This document shows positions 1-7,920 of a DNA stretch of 64,000 nt, one piece after another. The stretch comes from JAWLBY01 sp041687455 (lineage in GTDB: Bacteria > Pseudomonadota > Gammaproteobacteria > Xanthomonadales > Xanthomonadaceae), in contig JAWLBY010000015.1 of assembly GCA_041687455.1 (NCBI GenBank), forward strand, positions 43,840 through 107,839, written 5' to 3'. The position numbers and the translations under genes were made by a program. The notes below the pieces were generated by a model, which had not been told where the DNA came from, did not search any database, and was given only the letters and a program-made list of their open reading frames with translations. Position 1 is the first letter of the stretch. Each line of letters begins with the position of its first letter.

Positions 1-1
1 C

Positions 2-424
2 GCCTGCCCGCACTGCGGGACCCCGAACCGGCTGCCGCGCGCCCGCCTGGCCGATGGGCCGGTCTGTGGCCGCTGCAAACAGCCGATGTTCACCGGCAAA
101 CCGGTCGAACTGGATGCCGCCGGCTTCGATGCGCATGCCAGCCGCAGCGCACTGCCGTTGCTGATCGACTTCTGGGCCGCCTGGTGCGGCCCGTGCCGGA
201 TGATGGCGCCGCAGTTCGAACGCGCCGCGGCCGAACTCGAGCCGCTGGTCCGGCTCGGCAAGCTCGATACCGAAGCGCAGCCGGCGATCGCCGGACGGTT
301 CGGCATCCGCAGCATCCCGACCATGGTGCTGCTGCAGGATGGCGTCGAGATCGCGCGGCAGGCCGGCGCGATGAGCAGCAGCGACATCGTCGGCTGGGTA
401 CGCGGCGCGCTGGGAAACCGCTGA
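2..424 (+). CDS. trxC: Thioredoxin 2 (5' end outside window)
   Basis: Cytoplasmic protein-disulfide reductase. The reading frame is already open at base 2, upstream of the first in-window ATG at 86, and carries the TrxC-specific zinc finger: CPHC encoded at 5-16 and CGRC at 65-76. The catalytic WCGPC is encoded at 182-196, followed by the cis-proline segment RSIPTM typical of thioredoxins. The two CxxC pairs ahead of the thioredoxin fold separate TrxC from TrxA. The missing 5' part should be only a few codons. A strong GC hairpin follows the stop. The identification is firm; only the start is unknown. Confidence 0.93.
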   Translation, partial: ACPHCGTPNRLPRARLADGPVCGRCKQPMFTGKPVELDAAGFDAHASRSALPLLIDFWAAWCGPCRMMAPQFERAAAELEPLVRLGKLDTEAQPAIAGRFGIRSIPTMVLLQDGVEIARQAGAMSSSDIVGWVRGALGNR

Positions 425-497
425 CAGCACGCTGAAAAACGCCGGTCGCGGGCCGTTCTGCAACAGCCTGCCAACCACCGCGCAAGCGTCGACGTGG

Positions 498-523
498 CCC
501 GCCCGCCGTTTCGGGCGGGCGGG
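498..523. terminator. GC-rich hairpin between convergent genes
   Basis: A perfect 10-bp stem (CCCGCCCGCC at 498-507, GGCGGGCGGG at 514-523) with a 6-nt loop lies between trxC on the plus strand and the DUF6159-type gene on the minus strand. There is no T-run on either side, so it may only slow polymerase or block 3' exonucleases. Its position between converging stops suggests a shared bidirectional terminator. Confidence 0.5.
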
Positions 524-536
524 AATCGCGAACGAC

Positions 537-1388
537 TCAGACCTTCTTCTGGAAGGCGTTCTTCAGCACCACCGCGTCGAACCCGACCGGGGCGTCGCCG
601 TTGACGGCGTAGCGGTACAGCGCAGCGGAGTAGATGCCGGTCAGTGCCGCCTGGACCAGCGCCAGCAGCAGCACCACGAGTACCGTCACGGCAATCAGCA
701 CGCCGGCAACGAGGCCGGACTGCAGCACGCCACCGAGCGCGACGGCCAGGCCGATGCCACCGACCGCCAGCAGTGCGATCAGCAGTCCGAACGCCAGTCC
801 GATACCGCCAGCGCCGATCAGGTTCTCGCCCCAGCTCCGGCGCAGCAGCGCGGCGCTTTCCTTGACCGCATCGAGCGGCCCGACATCACGCGCCACCAGC
901 ACCGGCACGGTCAGGAACGTCACCACGGTCCACGCCGCGCCGATCAGCGCCACGACGATCCGGCCGATGAAGCCGGCACGCTCCTCGATCGCCCGCAGGA
1001 TCAGGCCGACGGTCGCCGCGATCATCGCGTAGCCGAAGATCGTGCCGACCTTCGACCAGGCGATCCGCAGCCCGTCGCGGACGGTCGGATCACCGCCGTC
1101 GAGCCGGATCATCGCCGCGCCGACCAGCGCACTGTTGAAGAAGAACATCACGAAGTACTGGCTGAGGTAGAACGCGAATGCCCACAGCCACATCACCGGC
1201 GAAGCTTCGCCGCCTTCATCGAGCGCCTCGAGCCAGCCGAGACCGACCGCCGGTGCGATGAAGCTCGCCAGCACGATGATCGCCGCCAGTGTCGACAGCA
1301 CCGGAAACAGCAGCAACTCCTTGTCGGACCGCAATACGCCGGCACTCGCCCGCACCAGCGCCCAACTGCGTGAAAAACGCTCGAACAT
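537..1388 (-). CDS. DUF6159-like integral membrane protein
   Basis: A 283-residue polytopic membrane protein of unknown function. The N-terminus (MFERFSRSWALVRAS) followed by several long hydrophobic segments and an amphipathic region resembles the DUF6159 family, whose role is not established. The ATG at 1388 is chosen because GGGGAGGGG lies just upstream on the coding strand; the frame stays open to 1460 but that extension is Arg/Pro-rich and unlike a membrane protein N-terminus. It stands alone, convergent with trxC and separated from midA by about 110 bases. No catalytic motif is visible. Confidence 0.7.
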   Translation of the reverse strand: MFERFSRSWALVRASAGVLRSDKELLLFPVLSTLAAIIVLASFIAPAVGLGWLEALDEGGEASPVMWLWAFAFYLSQYFVMFFFNSALVGAAMIRLDGGDPTVRDGLRIAWSKVGTIFGYAMIAATVGLILRAIEERAGFIGRIVVALIGAAWTVVTFLTVPVLVARDVGPLDAVKESAALLRRSWGENLIGAGGIGLAFGLLIALLAVGGIGLAVALGGVLQSGLVAGVLIAVTVLVVLLLALVQAALTGIYSAALYRYAVNGDAPVGFDAVVLKNAFQKKV

Positions 1389-1498
1389 GACTACCCCTCC
1401 CCGGAAGATGTGCCCGCGGATTATGAACCGGCGCGGGCCGGTGGTGCGAGGCCGGGGCATGGCGGGATGGGCAAGCGCCCGGCGCTCGATCGACCGCT

Positions 1499-2743
1499 CT
1501 ACAGCGCCGCGCTGCGCTCGCCGAACGCGAACATCGCGCCGGCCTCGATGCCGCGCTGCAGCGCGATCACCTTGAATCGTTCGCCCATCTCGCCCGGCAG
1601 CACCAGTCGGCGGGCCTGCTCGGCGCGTCGATGCATCTCTAGCGGGTCGCTGTCGCCGTCGGCGACCAGTGTCTCGAGCCCGTTGCCGAGCAAAAAGTTC
1701 GCCTGCGAGCTGTAGCCGGCCAGCTCGAAGCCGGCCGCCTGGCCGGCCTCGGCGACGGCGCTGAAATCGACGAAGGTGGTGATGTCCTGCAGCCCGGGCA
1801 GGAAATACGGATCGTCATGCGCGCGATGGCGGTAATGACAGATCCGGGTGCCGTCGCGGCGTTCCGGCAGGTAGAACTCGCGGCGCGGGTAGCCGTAGTC
1901 GACGAACAGCATCAGGCCGGCTTCGAGCGCGGCACCGATCGCCTGCATCCAGTACGGCAACTGCACCAGCAGCTCGGAGCGGTAGCCGTCGGCGAACGGC
2001 GCGTCGAGCCGCCGTTCGATGTGCCGCACCGCCGCCGAGACCAGCGCATCGGCCGGCCGGTCGACGCGCTGCAAGCGACCTTGGTCGTCGAGTCCGACGT
2101 GCTCCTCGAACACCTCACCCTGTTCGATCACGAAGCGCGTCGCCGGCAGCGCATCGAGCACTTCGTTTGCGAACAGCACACCGCGCCAGCCCTGCTCGGG
2201 CGCCCGATCGAGCCATTCGACACGGGCGAACAGCTCGGCCGGCAGCGCCTGCTGCAACCGCTCGTGCTGGCGTTGCCGCAGATCGGCGCTCGGTTCAAGA
2301 ATCCAGTAGCGTGCCGGCAGTGCATCGAGCTGCTGCAGCCACGGCAACGCCGCCGCCGCGAATGCACCGCTGCCGCCGCCGAGTTCGAGCAGGTTGGCCT
2401 GCGGTCCGAGCGCCGCGAATGCCGGTGCGATCGCCTGCGCGATGCAGCGGCCGAACATCGGTCCCAGTTCGGGGGCGGTGACGAAATCGCCGGCGGCGCC
2501 GAACTTGGTCGCGCCGGCGCTGTAATAGCCGAGCCCGGGCGCGTACAGCGCAAGCTCCATGTAGCGCGAGAACGGAATCGCACCGTGCGCGGCGATCTGG
2601 TGGCGGATCGCGGCGAGCAGCCGGTCGCTGTGCACGCGGGCATCGGCGTCCGGTTCCGGCAGGCGCAACGGGATCACCGCACCACTCCCGGCAGCAGCAG
2701 GTCGAGCAGACGCGGCGGAAACGGTCGGAACATCGGAAAGCAC
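1499..2743 (-). CDS. MidA/NDUFAF7-family SAM-dependent methyltransferase
   Basis: A 414-residue class I methyltransferase of the COG1565 group, whose mitochondrial member NDUFAF7 methylates an arginine of complex I. Visible hallmarks are the N-terminal ISFSRYM-like segment (AIPFSRYMELALYAPGLGYY), the SAM-binding glycine motif ELGGGSGAFA and the later FVDYGYPR segment. The bacterial substrate is not known. The start at 2743 gives a short Ala-rich leader; a later start would also be acceptable. The gene is divergent from the rsmC-like gene, with about 100 bases between them. Confidence 0.87.
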   Translation of the reverse strand: MLSDVPTVSAASARPAAAGSGAVIPLRLPEPDADARVHSDRLLAAIRHQIAAHGAIPFSRYMELALYAPGLGYYSAGATKFGAAGDFVTAPELGPMFGRCIAQAIAPAFAALGPQANLLELGGGSGAFAAAALPWLQQLDALPARYWILEPSADLRQRQHERLQQALPAELFARVEWLDRAPEQGWRGVLFANEVLDALPATRFVIEQGEVFEEHVGLDDQGRLQRVDRPADALVSAAVRHIERRLDAPFADGYRSELLVQLPYWMQAIGAALEAGLMLFVDYGYPRREFYLPERRDGTRICHYRHRAHDDPYFLPGLQDITTFVDFSAVAEAGQAAGFELAGYSSQANFLLGNGLETLVADGDSDPLEMHRRAEQARRLVLPGEMGERFKVIALQRGIEAGAMFAFGERSAAL

Positions 2744-2847
2744 ACGGCGAAGCGGCCGTGCATTATGCGGCCATTGCCGCGCGATCGGGTCGGATCAGGG
2801 CCGCGCCAGCGCTGTACCATGGCCCCCCTTTCGAATCGGCCCGCACC

Positions 2848-3912
2848 GTGTCACCGCTCTTCACCGCCGCGCCCGAGCCGGCGCTCGATGCGATGTTCGC
2901 CGCGATCGAGGCCGGTCACTACCGGATCGACGCCGCTCGGACGGTACTGTTCCTGCGCGCCCGCGACGGTGCCGCGCTGCGCCGCCATGCGACGCCGCAG
3001 TGGCGCTGCGAGCAGAGTTTCAGGCCGTTCGCCGATGCGCTGCTGCAGGCCGGCCTGCGGGTCGGCGAGGCGAGCGCCGGCGAGCACTTCGCGCATGTGC
3101 TGCTGCTGCCGCCGCGCCAGCGCGACGAGGCGCGGGCACTGTTCGCCCGCGCGGTCAGCCACGCCGGCCCGGACGGCCGGGTGCTGGCGGCGGCTGCCAA
3201 CGACGCCGGAGCGCGCTCGCTGGAGGACGACCTGCGGCAGCTCGCCGGACCGCTCGAATGCTGGTCGAAGCAGCGTTGCCGGGTGTTCTGGACCGCGCCC
3301 GGCGCCGCCGTCGATACCGACCGGCTGGCCGCCTGGGCCGCGCTGGACCGGCTGCAGCCGGTGGCCGGCGGCGATTACGTCAGCCGCCCCGGACTGTTCT
3401 CGTGGGACCGCATCGATCGCGCCTCCGCGCTGCTGGCCGAGGCGCTGCCGACCGACCTGCACGGCCGGATCGCCGATCTCGGCGGTGGCTGGGGCTACCT
3501 GTCGGCCGAGCTGCTGCGACGCTGTCCGGCGATCGACGCGCTGGACCTGTACGAAGCCGAGGCGCGCGCGCTGCCGGCCGCCGAACACAACCTGGCGCGC
3601 GCCAATGCCGGCCGCGCGACGCCGGCGGTGATCCGGCTGCACTGGCACGACGTCACCACCGGCCTGCCGCTGCGCTACGACGCGATCATCAGCAATCCGC
3701 CATTCCACGTCGGCCGCGCCGACCAGCCGGCGCTCGGCATCGCGTTCATCGAAGCCGCCGCCGGCGCGCTGCGCGCGGATGGTACGTTGTGGCTGGTCGC
3801 CAACCGCCACCTGCCGTACGAGGCGACGCTGCAGGCCCGCTTCGGCCGGGTTCGCACCGTCGTCGATAGCGACGGATTCAAGGTCATCGAAGCCCGGGAG
3901 CCACGCCGATGA
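2848..3912 (+). CDS. RsmC-like 16S rRNA guanine-N2 methyltransferase
   Basis: Probable rRNA m2G methyltransferase (RsmC/RlmG group) acting on the small subunit. The N-terminal half is the degenerate duplicate domain typical of RsmC; the C-terminal half carries the SAM loop DLGGGWGYLS and the catalytic ISNPPFH, with N283 of NPPF in place. I take the GTG at 2848 (VSPLFTAAPEPALD), giving 354 residues; the frame is open from an ATG at 2758, but that leader lies in the divergent promoter region shared with midA. The stop overlaps the start of the rsuA-like gene by ATGA, so the two rRNA modifiers are translationally coupled. RsmC versus RlmG cannot be settled by eye. Confidence 0.8.
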   Translation: MSPLFTAAPEPALDAMFAAIEAGHYRIDAARTVLFLRARDGAALRRHATPQWRCEQSFRPFADALLQAGLRVGEASAGEHFAHVLLLPPRQRDEARALFARAVSHAGPDGRVLAAAANDAGARSLEDDLRQLAGPLECWSKQRCRVFWTAPGAAVDTDRLAAWAALDRLQPVAGGDYVSRPGLFSWDRIDRASALLAEALPTDLHGRIADLGGGWGYLSAELLRRCPAIDALDLYEAEARALPAAEHNLARANAGRATPAVIRLHWHDVTTGLPLRYDAIISNPPFHVGRADQPALGIAFIEAAAGALRADGTLWLVANRHLPYEATLQARFGRVRTVVDSDGFKVIEAREPRR

Positions 3913-4616
3913 AACTGCTGCGAAGGATCGCCAATCTCGGCTACGGCAGTCGCCGCGAGGTGCAGGCAATGTTCCGCGATGGCCGGATCACCGATGCGAC
4001 CGGCGACGTGTTGTACGCGGACGATGTCGTCGGCCACGACGCGGTGCGCATCGACGGCGAACCGCTCGACCCGCCCGCCGGCCTGCTGCTGATGCTGCAC
4101 AAGCCGGTCGGCCATACCTGTTCGACGAAGGACCCGGGGCGAATCGTCCACGACCTGCTGCCGCCGCGGTTCCGGCGCCGCAATCCGGCGCTGTCGTCGA
4201 TCGGCCGACTCGACCGCGACACCTCCGGGCTGCTGCTGTTCACCGACGACGGCGCGCTGCTGCATCGGATCATCGCGCCGCGCTCGAAGGTGACCAAGAC
4301 CTACGAAGCGACACTGGCACACGACCTGCGCGGCGACGAACAGGCCCTGTTCGCCAGCGGCGAGCTGCTGCTTCACGGCGAAACGGTGGCGCTGGAACCG
4401 GCGGCACTCGAGGTGCTGGGTCCGCGACAGGCCCGGGTGGTCGTCACCGAAGGCCGTTATCACCAGATCCGCCGGATGTTCGCCGCCGTCGGAAACCATG
4501 TCGAGACGCTGCATCGCCCGGCAATCGGCGCGCTGACCCTCGGCGAGCTGCCGGTGGGTGAATGGCGGATGCTCGGCGACGACGACATCGCGACGATCTT
4601 CGAACCCGCCCGGTAG
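3909..4616 (+). CDS. rsuA: RsuA-type 16S rRNA pseudouridine synthase
   Basis: A 235-residue pseudouridine synthase, probably for U516 of 16S rRNA. An N-terminal S4 RNA-binding domain (LRRIANLGYGSRREVQ) precedes the catalytic core, where GRLDRDTSG places the catalytic aspartate at residue 102, the same number as in E. coli RsuA. Length also fits RsuA (about 230) rather than the longer RluB. The start overlaps the stop of the rsmC-like gene by four bases. RluE is the main alternative. Confidence 0.83.
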   Translation: MKLLRRIANLGYGSRREVQAMFRDGRITDATGDVLYADDVVGHDAVRIDGEPLDPPAGLLLMLHKPVGHTCSTKDPGRIVHDLLPPRFRRRNPALSSIGRLDRDTSGLLLFTDDGALLHRIIAPRSKVTKTYEATLAHDLRGDEQALFASGELLLHGETVALEPAALEVLGPRQARVVVTEGRYHQIRRMFAAVGNHVETLHRPAIGALTLGELPVGEWRMLGDDDIATIFEPAR

Positions 4617-4620
4617 AACG

Positions 4621-4810
4621 CGCTTCAGGCCAGACCGCAGCCCGAACCCACCTGCAGGTGGGGCTTCAGCCCCGACCGGAGCCCGAGCCCCCCCCTGTAG
4701 GAGGGGCTTCAGCCCCGACCGCAGCCCGAGCCCCCCCTGTAGGAGGGGCTTCAGCCCCGACCGCAGCCCCAGCCCCCTGCAGGAGGGCTTCAGGCCCCGA
4801 CCGCGGGACC
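4621..4810. repeat. Tandem ~42-bp REP-like repeat array
   Basis: About four to five head-to-tail units begin right after rsuA. The shared core CTTCAG recurs at 4623, 4664, 4707, 4749 and 4788, giving steps of 41, 43, 42 and 39 bases. The best units read CTGTAGGAGGGGCTTCAGCC followed by CCGACCGCAGCCCGAG. Each contains a small palindrome GGGGCTTCAGCCCC. This is the same design as the GCGGCTTCAGCCGC elements at 4884 and 45194-45492, but with both stem arms changed together. Short open frames across this array are repeat artefacts. Confidence 0.85.
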
Positions 4811-4883
4811 GAGCCGGTCCCGGTGGGCAGACCCCCTGACCAGCCGCGATCTTTCCGCTTCAGTGTTCGCCACGAAAGATGAC

Positions 4884-4910
4884 GGTCGCTGCTGAAGCCG
4901 CTCCTGCAGG
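4884..4910 (-). repeat. REP-type element (GGCTTCAGC family)
   Basis: A single inverse-orientation copy reading GGTCGCTGCTGAAGCCGCTC then CTGCAGG, matching the TGTAGGAGCGGCTTCAGCC family on the other strand with one stem mismatch. It sits just past the 3' end of the MscS-family gene, the usual place for REP elements. Confidence 0.75.
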
Positions 4911-4918
4911 TGAAGCGG

Positions 4919-6214
4919 TCAATCGGGGACGATTGCGGCGGCAACCGCACGCGAGGTCGCCGACGCCACGACCGGATCGACATTACCGATCGCGGCCAGA
5001 TCCGCCCCGCCCGGCTGCTGCCACACCCGCAATCCGAACTCGCCGATGATCGCGAGCAGATGGTCGAGGATGTCGGCCTGGATCGCCTCGTATTCGTTCC
5101 AGTCGGTCGTCGCGGTGAAGCAGTAGATCTCCAGCGGCAGGCCGGTCGGCCCCGGTGGCAGGTGACGCACCAGCACGGTCATGTCCTGGCGGATCCGCGG
5201 ATGCGCTCGCAGCCAGGCGTCGACGTAGGCGCGGAACGTGCCGAGGTTGGTGACCCGCCGCGTGTTGACCGGATCGCGCCCGGCGGCGACCAGTGCCGCA
5301 TTCCACGCCTGCAGTTCTTCCGACTTGCGCTGCAGGTAGTCGTCGATCACGGCGAACCGCCGCAGCCGCTCGCGCTCGTCCGGTTCGAGGAAGCGCACCG
5401 CCCCCTGGTCGAGCAGCAGCGCACGCTTGATCCGCCGCCCGCCGGATTCGCTCATGCCGCGCCAGTTGCGGAAGCTTTCGCTGATCAGCCGATGGGTCGG
5501 GATCGACGTGATCGTCTTGTCCCAGTTCTGCACCTTGACCGTGTGCAGCGCGATGTCGACGACGTCGCCATCGGCGTGCAGTTGCGGCATCTCGATCCAG
5601 TCGCCGACCCGCAGCATGTCGTGGCTCGACAACTGGACGCCGGCGACCAGCGACATCAGCGTGTCGCGGAATACCAGCATCAGCACCGCGGTCAGCGCAC
5701 CGAGGCCGGACAGCAGCAGCAGCGGCGAGCGCTCGATCAGCGCCGCGACGACCAATACCGCAGCCAGCAGCCAGACCACGATCTGCACGACCTGCAGATA
5801 GCCCTTGATCGGCCGGATCCGCGCGCGCAGCGGATCGCGCTGCACGTACAGCACGTTGATCGTCGACAGCAACGCGCCGATCGCCAGCGCCATCGTCAGT
5901 GCGATGCAGGCGAGCGCCACATTGCGGCCGACCCGCGACAACGCCTGCGGCACCTGCGGCAGCCAGGCCAGCCCGATGTAGATGACCACTGCCGGTACGA
6001 CGTTCACCAGCCGATCGACCACGCCGTGCTCGATCAGCGCATCGTCCCAGCGCATCGGCGACGCCTGCACCAGCCGGGCGAGAATCCGCAGCACGAATCG
6101 GCGCACGATGCGGTCGGCCACCCATGCCGCCAGCGCCAGCATCGACAGGCCGAGCAGTGCGATCAGCCCCGGATGATCGGACAGTTGCGCCCAGATCGAT
6201 TGCATCGTCGTCAT
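4919..6214 (-). CDS. MscS/YbdG-family mechanosensitive channel
   Basis: A 431-residue inner-membrane channel of the small-conductance mechanosensitive family. It shows about five N-terminal membrane segments, then the pore-lining segment and beta domain (LMLVFRDTLMSLVAGVQL, then VGDWIEMP, ITSIPTHRLISESFRNW). Size and layout are closest to YbdG, which responds to mild osmotic stress. The ATG at 6214 is preceded by GAGGTAGGGCG on the coding strand; the frame extends to 6271 but lacks a better start. The gene is divergent from folM. Confidence 0.85.
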   Translation of the reverse strand: MTTMQSIWAQLSDHPGLIALLGLSMLALAAWVADRIVRRFVLRILARLVQASPMRWDDALIEHGVVDRLVNVVPAVVIYIGLAWLPQVPQALSRVGRNVALACIALTMALAIGALLSTINVLYVQRDPLRARIRPIKGYLQVVQIVVWLLAAVLVVAALIERSPLLLLSGLGALTAVLMLVFRDTLMSLVAGVQLSSHDMLRVGDWIEMPQLHADGDVVDIALHTVKVQNWDKTITSIPTHRLISESFRNWRGMSESGGRRIKRALLLDQGAVRFLEPDERERLRRFAVIDDYLQRKSEELQAWNAALVAAGRDPVNTRRVTNLGTFRAYVDAWLRAHPRIRQDMTVLVRHLPPGPTGLPLEIYCFTATTDWNEYEAIQADILDHLLAIIGEFGLRVWQQPGGADLAAIGNVDPVVASATSRAVAAAIVPD

Positions 6215-6360
6215 CGCCCTACCTCGGCAAAACCCGCTGCAGGGTACCGTTCCTCGCCGCACGATGCCCAATCGATGGCGCCTGCTGGGCTACCATCTGC
6301 GCCACCCACCGGATCCACGCGCGACACACGTCGCACCGGCAGGACCGTCCAGCAGAAAGA

Positions 6361-7107
6361 ATGACGATGACCAACCCACGCCCCGTGGCGCTGGTGACCG
6401 GCGCCGCCCGCCGCGTCGGCGCCGAGATCGTCCGCACGCTGCATCGCGCCGGCTACGACATCGCGCTGCACTATCGTGGTTCGGGCGCCGAGGCGCAGGC
6501 GCTGCGCGACGCGCTGGAGGCCGACCGCCGCGGCAGCGTGCTGCTGCTGCAGGCAGACCTGCTGCAGCTCGACCGGTTGCCGGCACTGGTCGACCAGGTG
6601 CTGGCGCGCTTCGGTCGACTCGACGCACTGGTCAACAATGCGTCGTCGTATTACCGCACGCCGATCGGCACGATCGACGCCACCCGCTGGAACGACTTGT
6701 TCGCGACCAATGCGCAGGCGCCGTTGTTCCTGAGCCAGGCAGCGGCACCGGCACTGCGCGCGAGTTGTGGCGCGATCGTCAATCTGGTCGATGTCTACGC
6801 CGAACGGCCACTGGAACAGCACACCGTGTACTGCATGGCGAAGGCGGCGCTGGCGATGGCGACGCTGTCGCTGGCGAAGGAACTCGGGCCGGAGGTGCGC
6901 GTCAATGGCGTGGCGCCCGGCAACGTGCTGTGGTCGGAGAATCCGGTCAAGGCAGAGACGCTGGCGGTGGTCGAGGAACGTACCTGCCTGCAGCGCCAGG
7001 GTTCGCCGCAGGACATCGCCGAGACGGTTCGCTGGCTGCTGATGGACGCGCGCTACGTGACCGGGCAGATCATCCGCGTCGACGGCGGGCGGTCGTTGTT
7101 CATCTGA
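6361..7107 (+). CDS. folM: FolM-like pteridine reductase (SDR family)
   Basis: A 248-residue short-chain dehydrogenase. The nucleotide-binding motif reads TGAARRVG, in which arginine replaces the usual glycine; this is the signature of pteridine and dihydromonapterin reductases (FolM/PTR1). The NNAS segment and the catalytic Y157-x3-K161 are present, as is the C-terminal VDGGRSL. It probably reduces dihydromonapterin or dihydrofolate with NADPH. It converges on a folB-folK pair, so a pterin theme links both strands. Two candidate ATGs lie at 6361 and 6367. Confidence 0.82.
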   Translation: MTMTNPRPVALVTGAARRVGAEIVRTLHRAGYDIALHYRGSGAEAQALRDALEADRRGSVLLLQADLLQLDRLPALVDQVLARFGRLDALVNNASSYYRTPIGTIDATRWNDLFATNAQAPLFLSQAAAPALRASCGAIVNLVDVYAERPLEQHTVYCMAKAALAMATLSLAKELGPEVRVNGVAPGNVLWSENPVKAETLAVVEERTCLQRQGSPQDIAETVRWLLMDARYVTGQIIRVDGGRSLFI

Positions 7108-7115
7108 GCGGAGCG

Positions 7116-7132
7116 GCCCCGATCGTCGGGGC
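7116..7132. terminator. Hairpin between convergent folM and folK-like genes
   Basis: A perfect 7-bp stem (GCCCCGA, 3-nt loop, TCGGGGC) lies in the 26-base gap between the stop codons of folM and the minus-strand folK-like gene. There is no T-run, so termination strength is uncertain. Confidence 0.4.
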
Positions 7133-7133
7133 G

Positions 7134-7544
7134 CTACGGCGGCGCCACGCCGATCTCGGACAGCAGCTTCCTCACTGCCGGGATCCGCAGCGGCTTGTGG
7201 TCGTGCCAGACCGCGTCACCGTCGCCGTCCAGCGCGGCGAGCAGGTCGATGTCCAGCGCGCAGACCCCGTCGTCGCGTCGATCGGTCCGTCCCTGTTCGC
7301 GCTCGATCGTCTTCAGTGCCGCGATCAGCGCATCTCGGCCGAGCAGGCTGTCGACGCGGACGAGCTGATTCAGGTAACGCGGGCCGCGTGCCGATACGTC
7401 ACGGCCAGTTGCGCGCGACGAGCAGCGCCGGACGCAGCCGAGCGCCGCCAATGCGTCAACCGCGGCATCGAGCCGTCCCGCGGCGTCCGGCGCATTGCTG
7501 CCGAGCGCCAGCAGCCAGCCGGTCGCGGCCGCCGACTCAGCCAT
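7134..7544 (-). CDS. Degenerate, short HPPK (FolK-like) protein
   Basis: A 136-residue relative of 6-hydroxymethyl-dihydropterin pyrophosphokinase. It keeps the N-terminal ALGSN, the YLNQLVRV strand, IEREQGR and the metal-binding pair in ALDIDLL. It lacks the Trp-x2-Pro-Arg ahead of that motif (VCALDID here), the conserved P-H after it (IPAVRKLL here) and the last ~20 residues of normal FolK (about 160). The ATG at 7544 overlaps the end of folB by eight bases, so it is coupled to folB. It may be a weakened enzyme or have another pterin-related role; a canonical folK is expected elsewhere. Confidence 0.68.
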   Translation of the reverse strand: MAESAAATGWLLALGSNAPDAAGRLDAAVDALAALGCVRRCSSRATGRDVSARGPRYLNQLVRVDSLLGRDALIAALKTIEREQGRTDRRDDGVCALDIDLLAALDGDGDAVWHDHKPLRIPAVRKLLSEIGVAPP

Positions 7545-7920
7545 CGCGCTCGATGATGACGCCGACCGCACGCGCCGCCGGCACCGCCTCGGGCTTGGCG
7601 ATCTTCAGCCGCAGCCGGCGCACGCCAAACTCGTTACGCAGAAGCGTCGCGCAGGACTCGGCCAGCGTCTCGACCAGGTTCCAGCGCCGTGCCTGCACGT
7701 GCGCGGCCAGCCGCCGGCTGATCGCGTCGTAGTCGTGGCAATCCTCGATCGCGTCGCTGCCGGCCGGGACGCGGTTGTCGTAGCCGAGCTGCAGGTCGAA
7801 CAGCAGCGGCTGGCTGCGACCGAACTCGGCCGGCCGGATGCCGATCTCGGCATCGATCCGCAGCGCCTCGATGAACACCCAGTCGCTACCCGGCCGGTTC
7901 GCCGAATCCGGATCGCTCAT
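7537..7920 (-). CDS. folB: Dihydroneopterin aldolase
   Basis: A 127-residue folate-pathway enzyme converting 7,8-dihydroneopterin to 6-hydroxymethyl-dihydropterin and glycolaldehyde. The FolB landmarks are the start VFIEALRIDAEIGI, the conserved tyrosine in CHDYDAISRRL, LVETLAESCA and the lysine strand LRLKIAKPEAV. The frame is open far upstream, but that part is antisense-frame noise inside tsaD. The ATG at 7920 overlaps the tsaD stop by ATGA, giving a tsaD-folB-folK order. Confidence 0.9.
   Translation of the reverse strand: MSDPDSANRPGSDWVFIEALRIDAEIGIRPAEFGRSQPLLFDLQLGYDNRVPAGSDAIEDCHDYDAISRRLAAHVQARRWNLVETLAESCATLLRNEFGVRRLRLKIAKPEAVPAARAVGVIIERDG

Larger units (their letters stand above)
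4617..4918. other. Intergenic gap rsuA / MscS-family gene
   Basis: This 302-base convergent gap holds the tandem array, a REP element at 4884-4910, and between them a small inverted repeat (ATCTTTC near 4850 paired with GAAAGAT near 4875). No coding potential is credible. Confidence 0.7.

Noticed and set aside
4621..4810. CRISPR-like appearance of regularly spaced repeats
   Set aside because: Units are head to tail without unique spacers, degenerate, and no cas genes are present.
4558..4983. Short Pro/Arg-rich frames across the tandem array
   Set aside because: They repeat with the 42-base DNA unit and have no plausible start or function; they are products of the repeat.
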